Assembly (NCBI GenBank): GCA_030748455.1
Contig: JASMLY010000044.1
Coordinates: forward strand, 4,337-68,336
Origin: Phycisphaerales bacterium
Lineage (GTDB): Bacteria; Planctomycetota; Phycisphaerae; Phycisphaerales; SM1A02
Length of the DNA: 64,000 bases
Direction: 5' to 3'
In this document: one piece after another, positions 8,308 to 15,996 of the stretch
How positions within the stretch are numbered: position 1 is the first letter of the stretch
Layout: each line of letters opens with the position of its first letter
Made by a program: the position numbers and the translations under genes
The notes under the pieces: model-generated
What the model was told of the DNA's origin: nothing
What the model saw: the letters and a program-made list of their open reading frames with translations, nothing else
Databases searched by the model: none

Positions 8308-9396
8308 ATGCCACTTCAACCCACACAACTTAGAAACGCCCTCGCTTCTGTCATAGAAACGGACATTGGAAAGGATATCGTAACTGCAGGGATGGTCAAA
8401 GATCTCCAATGTGAGGGGGACAACATCACGCTAGAAATACAACTTTCATCTCCTGATAGCCCACTCAGAGATCAGCTACGAGAACAAATCGAGTCCGCAT
8501 TGCGAGGTGCGGGTCAAGAACATGGCGAGGGTGTCGCAGCGATTCACATTACCTTTACATCAGATATGCGTTCAGCAAATGAACGCGTCAGAGAAGAATC
8601 GAACCCCCTGCCCCATGTTAAAAAAATTATCGCAGTCGGTGCTGGAAAAGGTGGTGTAGGGAAATCCACTGTTGCCACAATGTTTGCTGTGGGTCTCGCT
8701 AAACAAGGTGCAAAAGTAGGATTGCTCGATGGTGACATTTATGGACCATCAATGACAACGATGCTTGGATTACACCGACTTGAATCTAAAGCAGAAGAGA
8801 ATCAACTTTTACCCTTTGAAGTTCATGGCATCAAAGCGATCACAATTGGAAAGTTAGTTGAACCCGATCGAGCACTTATCTGGAGGGGTCCGCGTGCACA
8901 CAGTGCGTTTGGTCAACTCGCAACACAAACGAATTGGGGAGAACTCGATTATCTCATTGTTGATTTACCGCCAGGAACTGGTGATGTACCTCTTTCCTTA
9001 GCTCAATTGTTACCGCTCTCTGGAGCTGTCATTGTTTGTACACCGCAAGTCGTTGCACAAGACGATGCTCGTCGAGCAGTTCGTATGTTCGAACAACTTG
9101 GTGTTCCAATCCTAGGTCTTGTTGAAAACATGAGTTATTTTGTTGCCGACGATGGAAAAGAGTATGACATCTTTGGTCGAGGAGGTGGGCAACAGATGGC
9201 ATCTGCTATGAACATCGATTATCTTGGTGGTATCCCGATCCATCCTGATATGCGAATTGCCGCAGATACAGGTGCCCCACTTAAAAATTGGGAAATCAAC
9301 GACACAATGTCTAAAGCGCTTGACCAAGCTTGCGAAAACCTCGCAAAAGCAGCCGACATGGCTGACCCAAAAAGGCCAACCCTCACAGTTAGCTAA
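8308..9396 (+). CDS. mrp: Mrp/NBP35-family P-loop ATPase (Fe-S carrier type)
   Basis: 362 residues. An N-terminal DUF59/MIP18-like domain (about 1-85) is followed by the ParA/MinD-type ATPase with deviant Walker A GKGGVGKST at 113-121. GLLDGDIYGPSMTTMLG and LIVDLPPGTGDVPL follow as in Mrp/ApbC proteins that load Fe-S clusters. The usual CxxC after ENMSYF is absent: the sequence reads FVADDGKEYDIFG. Bacillus SalA-type relatives also lack it, so a regulatory rather than scaffold role is possible. The gene is monocistronic by context and converges on the CPBP protease gene with an eight-base overlap. Confidence 0.9.
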   Translation: MPLQPTQLRNALASVIETDIGKDIVTAGMVKDLQCEGDNITLEIQLSSPDSPLRDQLREQIESALRGAGQEHGEGVAAIHITFTSDMRSANERVREESNPLPHVKKIIAVGAGKGGVGKSTVATMFAVGLAKQGAKVGLLDGDIYGPSMTTMLGLHRLESKAEENQLLPFEVHGIKAITIGKLVEPDRALIWRGPRAHSAFGQLATQTNWGELDYLIVDLPPGTGDVPLSLAQLLPLSGAVIVCTPQVVAQDDARRAVRMFEQLGVPILGLVENMSYFVADDGKEYDIFGRGGGQQMASAMNIDYLGGIPIHPDMRIAADTGAPLKNWEINDTMSKALDQACENLAKAADMADPKRPTLTVS

Positions 9397-10780
9397 ACAT
9401 CAGAATCATCAACGAAACAGTGATTCCATTGTTCGTTCCATGAACGACCATCGAGGGGATCAACGTGCCTCTCCATTCACGAAGCATGTTCATACCAATG
9501 GCGATACTCATCAAGGCAGGAATTGCTACCCATCCTTGGGGATGAATCGCTGCAAACAAAAACGACACGAGTAGGGTACTGCAAATGATGTTGCACATCG
9601 TTCCTAGCCTCCCACTAGATCGCAGTTGCCTATAGAGCACACCTCGAAACACTGTTTCTTCAACCAAGGGTGCTGCAATCGCTGCCATCACTAGAAGTAG
9701 TATCTGAGTAGACCATACGCCCTGTGAGATATCGACAATGATCGGATGAGCCCCACCCCCAGTTCCCTGCAGAGGATTTGCCTCGGCTCCTCCTGAGGCA
9801 ATCCCTTGGATAAGAACCAACACGAACGTAAGCAAGACCCCTATACCTAAAATCGGTAGTGTCTTGGCATACCCAAGTAACCCGACACCAATCTCTCTAA
9901 ACAGTCCCTCACCTTTCGTCCAGCCGATATCTTCGCGTATTTGTTGCAATGAAACTCCACGGATTCTTGCCCAGAAGAGGACTGTCAAACTGCCAAAAAA
10001 GGCGCACAACACAAACACCAAGCTCACTGTTGTGTTGCCTTTTGCAACAACAGCACCAAGCGCTGACGCGATTGTTGGCAGAGCAAGAAGTGCAACAAGC
10101 CACAATGCGAACACCTCTGCATAGATACCATGATGTGGTGAGGGGGGAGGCAATGCAGACTTGATCGTTCCATCAACCACACTGATGATATTCAGTATGA
10201 GCAAGATGAGTCCAACGATCGCAGCCACACAGATGACCGCAAGAACGAGTAATACCATAAGCAACTTGCTCGCTGCAGACGCTTCCATCGCTTCTTTTTC
10301 TGCTGCATCTGCCTGTAAAAAGGTACCAAACCACCCAAGTGCATCCGATAGAGAAGCGTGTTCAGCAGGCAAGGTTCCCCCTTCGCAGAGAATATCGAGC
10401 ATTTCTTGCGTTGTAGACTGCTGTTCATTCAACTCCACGCCCTCCGACGAGAGCACTGATTGCAATGAAAGAATCGCTGATTTCGCTGCATCTACATCGC
10501 CCAATCCGATCATAAAAGCGATAACTCGCTGTCGCTGATCTACCGTTCCCGTATTCAATACTTCTACAGATGCCGTGATCCCCTCGGTTGATCCTAGGAG
10601 TGACCCTTGTGCGAGGATGAGCTCTGCTTGCACTTGTGCGACAGCCAAACCTACTTCATCAGGTGAATCTCCCGCCCCATCAACCTCAGCTGAGAGAGTC
10701 TGGAGGTACGCTATACCCGCTACAAACAACAGAATAAGGACCCAAGAGGTCTTTACGAAAGCAGAGATTGGTTGATTCAT
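9389..10780 (-). CDS. CPBP-family intramembrane glutamic protease
   Basis: 463 residues. It has an N-terminal membrane anchor, a periplasmic or lumenal helical stretch (about 30-190), and then a multi-helix domain. The C-terminal part carries the three CPBP (Abi/CAAX protease) motifs: EETVFRG (EExxxR), FAAIH (FxxxH) and HGTNNG (HxxxN/D). Members cleave CAAX proteins or act as bacteriocin-immunity or membrane-protein proteases; the substrate here is unknown. I take the start MNQPISAF at 10780, because an in-frame ATG 31 codons upstream would run into the rplM promoter and leader. Confidence 0.8.
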   Translation of the reverse strand: MNQPISAFVKTSWVLILLFVAGIAYLQTLSAEVDGAGDSPDEVGLAVAQVQAELILAQGSLLGSTEGITASVEVLNTGTVDQRQRVIAFMIGLGDVDAAKSAILSLQSVLSSEGVELNEQQSTTQEMLDILCEGGTLPAEHASLSDALGWFGTFLQADAAEKEAMEASAASKLLMVLLVLAVICVAAIVGLILLILNIISVVDGTIKSALPPPSPHHGIYAEVFALWLVALLALPTIASALGAVVAKGNTTVSLVFVLCAFFGSLTVLFWARIRGVSLQQIREDIGWTKGEGLFREIGVGLLGYAKTLPILGIGVLLTFVLVLIQGIASGGAEANPLQGTGGGAHPIIVDISQGVWSTQILLLVMAAIAAPLVEETVFRGVLYRQLRSSGRLGTMCNIICSTLLVSFLFAAIHPQGWVAIPALMSIAIGMNMLREWRGTLIPSMVVHGTNNGITVSLMILMFS

Positions 10781-10805
10781 TCGTAAATAATACCACCCAA
10801 AGGCG

Positions 10806-10834
10806 TTGACAATTGACCCGATTTTCGGTACTTT
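10806..10834 (+). promoter_or_regulatory. Candidate rplM-rpsI promoter
   Basis: TTGACA (10806-10811) and TACTTT (10829-10834) are spaced by 17 bases, about 45 bases before the rplM start, in the divergent gap between the CPBP protease and rplM. The -35 is a perfect consensus; the -10 is poor, and TATGCG four bases on is an alternative. Confidence 0.5.
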
Positions 10835-10878
10835 TATGCGTTCGTCCCACTGTAGGGGCAGAACGAGGAACAACGATT

Positions 10879-11313
10879 ATGCCACGCCAAACAACATTTG
10901 CTAAAACTGGTGAAATTCAACCAAACTGGCTACATGTCGATGCAAAAGGTAAAACCCTTGGTCGCATGGCAACCACGATTGCAACCCATCTCATGGGAAA
11001 ACATCGACCCGAATGGACCCCGCATGTCTTGAGTGGTGACTTTGTGATCGTGACAAATGCTGAACAAGTTGTGATGACAGGTCGTAAACTCGAACAAAAA
11101 TCACAACTGATTTACAGTGGCTATCCAGGTGGCTTGAAAGCACACAAATACAGCGACTTGATTGAAAAACATCCCGAACGAATTATCGAAGAAGCTGTCC
11201 GAAGAATGCTTCCAAAAACTCGTTTAGGCAGAGACATGTTCAGAAGACTCAAGGTCTACAAGGGTCCAGAGCATCCACATACAAACCAGCAGCCAACAGA
11301 ATTAGCCTGCTAA
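10879..11313 (+). CDS. rplM: 50S ribosomal protein uL13
   Basis: 144 residues with typical uL13 features: NWLHVDAKGKTLGRMAT at the start, HVLSGDFVIVTNAEQVVMTGRK, the YSGYPGG loop, and AVRRMLPKTRLGRDMFRRLKVY near the C-terminus. The ATG at 10879 has GAGGA nine bases upstream; an upstream in-frame start at 10813 would add 22 unrelated residues and is rejected. It is followed 79 bases later by rpsI, the conserved L13-S9 operon order of bacteria. Confidence 0.97.
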   Translation: MPRQTTFAKTGEIQPNWLHVDAKGKTLGRMATTIATHLMGKHRPEWTPHVLSGDFVIVTNAEQVVMTGRKLEQKSQLIYSGYPGGLKAHKYSDLIEKHPERIIEEAVRRMLPKTRLGRDMFRRLKVYKGPEHPHTNQQPTELAC

Positions 11314-11392
11314 GTACCGAACCGTACGATCGCACTCGCGATTTTTTATCTCACTACGTTCTCAAGAGGGACTCCAAGAGTCTACGAACACC

Positions 11393-11935
11393 ATGACAGA
11401 AGAAAATAACACTCCAGACACAGAACAGCCAACAGTTGAAAATACTGATGACGCAACAACTTCAACTGAAAACGTTGCGCAAGCCAAGGCTCCCGAAAAG
11501 AAAATCGAATCAAAGCCAACCACAAAACCTGCAGGAAATGCGCCTGATGGTCATTGGTGGTGGGGAACAGGACGGCGAAAAGCAGCAGTAGCCCGAGTTC
11601 GCATCCGTCCCGGTACAGGTGAATTCAACGTCAACAAACGAAAACTCACTGATTTCTTCTCTGAAATCCGTGACCACAAAAATATCTTGACAGTGTTAGA
11701 AAAAACAAACACCAAAGGATCCGTCGATGTCTTTGTCAACGCCAACGGTGGTGGATATACCGGTCAAGCTGGTGCCATCATTCTTGGTCTTGGACGTGCG
11801 CTTGCAAAATATGATCCTTCGCTTGAAAGCACTTTACGTGATCATGGGTATCTCACCCGTGACCCGAGAAAAGTGGAACGCAAAAAGCCTGGCCAACCAG
11901 GTGCTCGAAAGCGCTTCCAGTTCTCCAAGCGTTAA
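11393..11935 (+). CDS. rpsI: 30S ribosomal protein uS9 with N-terminal extension
   Basis: 180 residues. The conserved uS9 body starts at WWWGTGRRKAAVARVR (about residue 55) and ends in the basic tail RKRFQFSKR, whose terminal Lys-Arg reaches the P-site tRNA anticodon in other bacteria. The first 54 residues are a Thr/Glu/Pro/Lys-rich, probably disordered extension that ordinary S9 proteins (about 130 residues) lack. It ends the rplM-rpsI operon, directly before a strong Rho-independent terminator. Confidence 0.96.
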   Translation: MTEENNTPDTEQPTVENTDDATTSTENVAQAKAPEKKIESKPTTKPAGNAPDGHWWWGTGRRKAAVARVRIRPGTGEFNVNKRKLTDFFSEIRDHKNILTVLEKTNTKGSVDVFVNANGGGYTGQAGAIILGLGRALAKYDPSLESTLRDHGYLTRDPRKVERKKPGQPGARKRFQFSKR

Positions 11936-11957
11936 TTCAACCCTTACTTTGATTCAA

Positions 11958-11993
11958 GATGGTTGCAACAACAGTTGCAACCATCTTTTTTTT
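11958..11993 (+). terminator. Rho-independent terminator of rplM-rpsI
   Basis: Perfect 12-bp stem GATGGTTGCAAC / GTTGCAACCATC (11958-11969 with 11974-11985), four-base loop AACA, then eight T. The T run contains the stop codon of the convergent multi-HTH gene, so the two transcription units are separated by almost nothing. Confidence 0.9.
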
Positions 11994-13545
11994 ACCACTT
12001 TTGCAACCCTCGAACCACTTTGATTTCGCTGCATTGCGCTTCTCTTGCAATCTCCATCACCGTTCTAGGAAATCCAACCCAACCAAACTTCAACGCATAG
12101 TACGCTTTTGATTCCTCAGCCACCTCCTCCGGTGTCTTTTGGGGTAACAACCGAGACCAAGAAATCAGTTCATTGCTTGGAAATGGCAGCGTTGTTGTAC
12201 TTCGCCTTGCTGAAGCCCGCCCTCTTCTTGGTGGAATTCCTTCTTGTGATAAAACCCTGTCTATATGCGAAATTGACAAGGACTGTAACTTTTGACCTTT
12301 TGTTGGATCGATCGTAGATAGCACACTCCAAATCAATGCAATTGTATTTTTCACAAAGGTTGTTGATTGCTGAAGAGGTAGATCAGCAAGCGGCATGCCT
12401 ACATGTTGTGTACAAACCGCTAGCCCTGCTGGTAAAGTTTGGAGCATCAACTGTTGTTGAATTTGAAATGCCCACCGCAAATCTGTTTCTATTCGATCGA
12501 TGATTCTCGCTGGGGGTGCATATGGTAAAAGTGCAATTGCATGTGAAGCTCGGAACTTCAGCAAATGCATTGCTGATACGAGTGCCAATTCTTGTCCATC
12601 ATCATCTCGTTGATCAACATTCTTCTCCGCAGAAATTTCCAAATGTGGAGGAGATAACGATTTCACTGAAGATACCCCGAGGATAATCTCTGCAGCGTCC
12701 TCTCTTTGAAATGAGGGCAATTCGATGAACGATATATTGTCTTCTTTCAACTCGGCTACTTTCAACCGAATGATTGCTTTCCTCATTGCTTCTGGTGTAC
12801 GACCAAAGCGCCTCTGAAGCAATTTCCACGAAACACCTCGACGTTTTGCTCGTCGCACAATCTTTGCATCAGTCATAGAAAGAGGAGCTGTTTGTACATA
12901 TGTGTGTTGCGTCCCTTCGTTATTTTTTAGAAGGGTGCGGATCGTCTCTAAACCACGATGGTTCGTACGTGCAAGTTCTTTTGCCAAAGCATTCAGGGTT
13001 AACCCTTTGCCTTTATATTGCTGAGCTGCATTAATCAATAACTTCTGTTCATTTGTAGTGAGCTGTGAAAACGCAGACGCTGTTTGTATTCGCTTTTTAT
13101 GGTGTTTAAAAAACTGCGCAGCAGTTTCTTTCCTACACCCAAGTTTTTTCTTCGCCGAGGCATCAACTGTCCAATGAAATACAAGCCCTTCCTTTCGTAG
13201 ACGTTGCACAGTCCTATTCGATACCCCATACAGTTGTGCGATTTCTTCAAGAGCGAGCATTCCCCCTCGCTTTAGATTTAATGTTCTGCTAATAACTGCC
13301 ACAAGGGTGACTAAATCACTTCGAAGAGGATCACCCAACAAATTTAGTTGGTATTCTGATTCAACACGATACCCCGTAATCCGGAACACAACGTAATCAA
13401 GTGGGTACAGATGATCTTGCGAGATTTCGGATGCTAGTTGTTCACACGCATCCATTTGTTTTACTCGAACATGGTCAGGAGCTCTACAAATCTGCTCACC
13501 AAATTCCTGTAACTGCTTGATCTGAAACCGTGGTGCGATGGGCAT
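11992..13545 (-). CDS. Multi-helix-turn-helix DNA-binding protein, function unknown
   Basis: 517 residues, soluble and basic, with at least three helix-turn-helix-like segments. They are LALEEIAQLYGVSNRTVQRL (about 98-117), LTLNALAKELARTNHRGLET (182-201) and VSWKLLQRRFGRTPEAMRKA (238-257). A fourth possible one is at the C-terminus (VMEIAREAQCSEIKVVRGLQ). The spacing recalls sigma-factor regions 3/4 repeated, but no region 2 promoter-melting motif is visible, so I do not call it a sigma factor. It follows mqnA by three bases and is probably co-transcribed with it. It could be a regulator or an RNA-polymerase-associated protein specific to this lineage. Confidence 0.65.
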   Translation of the reverse strand: MPIAPRFQIKQLQEFGEQICRAPDHVRVKQMDACEQLASEISQDHLYPLDYVVFRITGYRVESEYQLNLLGDPLRSDLVTLVAVISRTLNLKRGGMLALEEIAQLYGVSNRTVQRLRKEGLVFHWTVDASAKKKLGCRKETAAQFFKHHKKRIQTASAFSQLTTNEQKLLINAAQQYKGKGLTLNALAKELARTNHRGLETIRTLLKNNEGTQHTYVQTAPLSMTDAKIVRRAKRRGVSWKLLQRRFGRTPEAMRKAIIRLKVAELKEDNISFIELPSFQREDAAEIILGVSSVKSLSPPHLEISAEKNVDQRDDDGQELALVSAMHLLKFRASHAIALLPYAPPARIIDRIETDLRWAFQIQQQLMLQTLPAGLAVCTQHVGMPLADLPLQQSTTFVKNTIALIWSVLSTIDPTKGQKLQSLSISHIDRVLSQEGIPPRRGRASARRSTTTLPFPSNELISWSRLLPQKTPEEVAEESKAYYALKFGWVGFPRTVMEIAREAQCSEIKVVRGLQKW

Positions 13546-13548
13546 CCA

Positions 13549-14361
13549 TTAACCCCAGTTATAAAATTGCAATTCGCGCAATGTTTGTATCAAGCCATGG
13601 GCATACGCCCGATCAAAAAAATGTTTGACTGACTCTACATGGCGGTTCGTCCATTCGTATTCGATGGTTTCTTGAATGTACGAAAGTGCCTCAGGTTTTT
13701 CCCAGCCCCTTTGATTTGCAGAAGTAGACACAAGTTGCTCTAACCTATGTTTGTTTCGTTTTAATTGGCGATCAAGCGACATTGCGACCGTATGCACAAC
13801 GTTGGTTTCCAATTGAGCCTTGCCCATCCAACACGCGAAGACAAATGGTAAGCCTGTGAGTTCTTTCCATGCTTCTCCCAAATCAAGCTCGTAAGGATAG
13901 TGAGTTGGTGTTTTACTAGACACAACTTTGTCACCGATCATGAGCACTGCATCTGGCCAATCGTCTACCGTTTTGTACTCCCGAATTTCGGATGTTTCGA
14001 TTTGTATGGTTTTGTGATACACATCCTGCATAATGATTTGTAGTAGTGCAACTGATGTATGGCTGTCTAGATCACAGTACACTTTTTGAATTTGATCAAT
14101 TGGTCGTGTGCTGCAAAGTCGTACAGTTCGAGTCGGGCCGTCGCTGCTCAGTACACCAACTTTCAAGATGCGAAGTGGTTCTGTTGACCTCTGGTAATCG
14201 ATGGATGATGCGAGTGCGATATCAACCTGCTCTGCGAGCAGGGAATCGATCAATGTACTTGGAACTTGTGGGGAAAGAGTCACTCCCTCCACTGTTTCCA
14301 TCCCCTCAATCAATGGAATGGTGTTGAGAAAACTCACGACGCCTAATCGTACTTGCTGCAT
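13549..14361 (-). CDS. mqnA: Chorismate dehydratase MqnA (futalosine menaquinone pathway)
   Basis: 270 residues matching MqnA/MqnD-type periplasmic-binding-like enzymes. It begins VRLGVVSFLNTIPLIEG, followed by LAEQVDIALASSIDY, then VLMIGDKVV and LDLGEAWKELTGLPFVFACW, the conserved end block of MqnA. The enzyme dehydrates chorismate to 3-enolpyruvylbenzoate, the first committed step of futalosine-dependent menaquinone synthesis. This implies a menaquinone-using respiratory chain made without the Men pathway. No other mqn gene lies in this window. It is the upstream gene of a two-gene unit with the multi-HTH protein. Confidence 0.9.
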   Translation of the reverse strand: MQQVRLGVVSFLNTIPLIEGMETVEGVTLSPQVPSTLIDSLLAEQVDIALASSIDYQRSTEPLRILKVGVLSSDGPTRTVRLCSTRPIDQIQKVYCDLDSHTSVALLQIIMQDVYHKTIQIETSEIREYKTVDDWPDAVLMIGDKVVSSKTPTHYPYELDLGEAWKELTGLPFVFACWMGKAQLETNVVHTVAMSLDRQLKRNKHRLEQLVSTSANQRGWEKPEALSYIQETIEYEWTNRHVESVKHFFDRAYAHGLIQTLRELQFYNWG

Positions 14362-14419
14362 CCGTACATCATAATTGGGTCATCCCTGCATTGACAGGAT
14401 CAATCGTGTTATCGGTCGT

Positions 14420-14656
14420 AGAAAGAAATATGAATCTTTCGTGCATGTTCCCCTCCATCTTGCCGATAGGTGGGTTGGACAGGCGTGCTTTTGAGCCCAA
14501 GTAATGAAAGTAACATCTACAGGGACCGCCCACGGGCCGACCCACCTACCGTTACCGTTTCTTGGGCTCAACAGCACTCGTGCATCAAACTCTCTCTCTC
14601 CTCTCTCTCCACAGCGATCGGTCCCACTGTCTTCGGGCAGTGGGACGCGTTTTTTT
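14420..14656 (+). ncRNA. Candidate structured small RNA with pseudoknot and CU-rich linker (RNA 1)
   Basis: Occupies most of the 310-base gap between mqnA and alr, both on the minus strand, yet the terminator here works only on the + strand. A 12-bp helix (14467-14478 with 14537-14548, one G-U) crosses a second long helix. That one pairs GTGCT + GAGCCCAAG (14485-14501) with CTTGGGCTC + AGCAC (14561-14577), so the two form an H-type pseudoknot or alternative folds. A small GAAAG/CTTTC hairpin sits at 14421-14440. Then comes a pyrimidine-only run (14591-14610, CT repeats) and the terminator. I find no RNase P, tmRNA, SRP or clear 6S signature. The 5' end is uncertain; TTGACA at 14391-14396 has no good -10 partner. 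Confidence 0.6.
14621..14656 (+). terminator. Rho-independent terminator of RNA 1
   Basis: Nine-bp perfect stem GTCCCACTG / CAGTGGGAC (14621-14629 with 14638-14646) capped by a C(TTCG)G tetraloop, followed by GCG and seven T. On the opposite strand no T run follows, so it does not serve the minus-strand alr gene. Confidence 0.85.
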
Positions 14657-14671
14657 AAAACCGATTCAGTT

Positions 14672-15886
14672 TTACATGCCCAGAGCAGATTTCGCCCGTT
14701 CTCGAGCCCCTATCTGCAATCCTTCACTCCGATACGTTCGAGTCACACGTGTTGAGATCCGACTGATGACAGCATGTGGAACGATGCCTGCAACGTGTGC
14801 CACATGGGACAAAGATGCCTTGCTCTGTGTTCTTGCAGAAAGCAATTCTGTAACGCACCCTACATCAATATTCGTTGTTTTCAAATCAGTCAAATCAATG
14901 GCGATTTGGTCCATACAGATCGCCCCGATGACAGGAGCATCTCCTATTGAATCCTTACCTTTTTTACAAAGGACATGTACAAACGCACCACTTTGTTGTC
15001 GATCTGCTCCAACACCCATTGGATATCCAGCGGCATACCCAACTGGAATGATCCCAATGGTTGAATTTCGCTTTGCGATCCATGTACCTCCATACCCAAC
15101 GTGTTCACCCTTTCGAACCGATCGCACATGTGCAAGTCGAGCCGCCCACGAAACAACAGGACGAAACCCTTCTAGCCCTACAAGTGGTGCAGGTACTGTT
15201 CCAGTCCAAGCAAGACCTACTCGCACCATATTCCGATGTGTCCAAGGCCATTGCACTGCTGCAGCAGAGTTTGCTTCATGAACGAGGCAATCTGCTGGCA
15301 ATTTGTACACCAAAGAATCTAGAAGTTTGTCGATTCGATCATGTTGTAACCGCGTCATCAATGCATCATGTACTGCAGAAGAAAAATGTGTCATGATTCC
15401 CATAAGTTTTAACCGCTGCTCAAGGAGGGTCGATTTGATTAGACCAGCCGCCTCCCAAGGGTCACAGCCCCCCCGATGCAACCCAGTATCAACTTTTATG
15501 TGTACGTTGATCACAGAACCAAATCTACGAGCCATTTGCATGATGGCATGAAGTTGGTCTGCACCGTGCACGACAAGGTGGACACGTCCTGTTGTAATCC
15601 CTCGGTACAGTGGATGAAATCTGTCAACTGTATAGACGGGGGCAAGTACGAGAATCTCTGATTGGATGCCAGCTGAGAGTAATGCCCCTGCTTCATCGGC
15701 GCTGTACACGGCGAGCATGTTGGCGTGATTGGAGAGTTTTGAGCCAATGCGGACAGCGCCCAAACCATACCCATCTGCTTTCACAACAGCACAAAACTTG
15801 CAATTTGTTCCGATATGGGATCGAATTGCGAAACAATTATGCTCAACCGCGCTGAGATCTACTTGTAAAGTACTTTGATTCTGCAT
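14672..15886 (-). CDS. alr: Alanine racemase
   Basis: About 404 residues of the PLP-dependent fold III racemase family, producing D-alanine for peptidoglycan. Visible: the PLP lysine motif AVVKADGYGLGA near residue 35, the VDTGLHRGG block, the catalytic Tyr in HVGYGGTW, then IIPVGYAAGYP and GAICMDQIAIDL. The chosen start MQNQSTLQVDLSAVEHN matches family N-termini; an ATG 15 codons upstream (15931) is possible. The presence of alr agrees with the ftsW-murG genes elsewhere in the window and a peptidoglycan-containing planctomycete. Confidence 0.9.
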   Translation of the reverse strand: MQNQSTLQVDLSAVEHNCFAIRSHIGTNCKFCAVVKADGYGLGAVRIGSKLSNHANMLAVYSADEAGALLSAGIQSEILVLAPVYTVDRFHPLYRGITTGRVHLVVHGADQLHAIMQMARRFGSVINVHIKVDTGLHRGGCDPWEAAGLIKSTLLEQRLKLMGIMTHFSSAVHDALMTRLQHDRIDKLLDSLVYKLPADCLVHEANSAAAVQWPWTHRNMVRVGLAWTGTVPAPLVGLEGFRPVVSWAARLAHVRSVRKGEHVGYGGTWIAKRNSTIGIIPVGYAAGYPMGVGADRQQSGAFVHVLCKKGKDSIGDAPVIGAICMDQIAIDLTDLKTTNIDVGCVTELLSARTQSKASLSHVAHVAGIVPHAVISRISTRVTRTYRSEGLQIGARERAKSALGM

Positions 15887-15996
15887 CCATGCATCTCTAT
15901 TCAGTAACGAAACGTCCGATACAATAATCATATCGTCGGCTCACCGATCGTACCATGACAAACAACCATTTACAGGTGATACCGAAGTAATACATT

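Noticed and set aside
14391..14434. Promoter of RNA 1 built on TTGACA at 14391
   Set aside because: No -10 at 16-18 bases; TATGAA at 14429 is too far away, so the start stays unassigned.
14362..14671. RNase P RNA, tmRNA, SRP RNA or 6S RNA
   Set aside because: RNase P P4, tmRNA TpsiC/CCA end and SRP GGAAG core are absent; a 6S fold with one long rod and central bubble does not fit the crossing helices.
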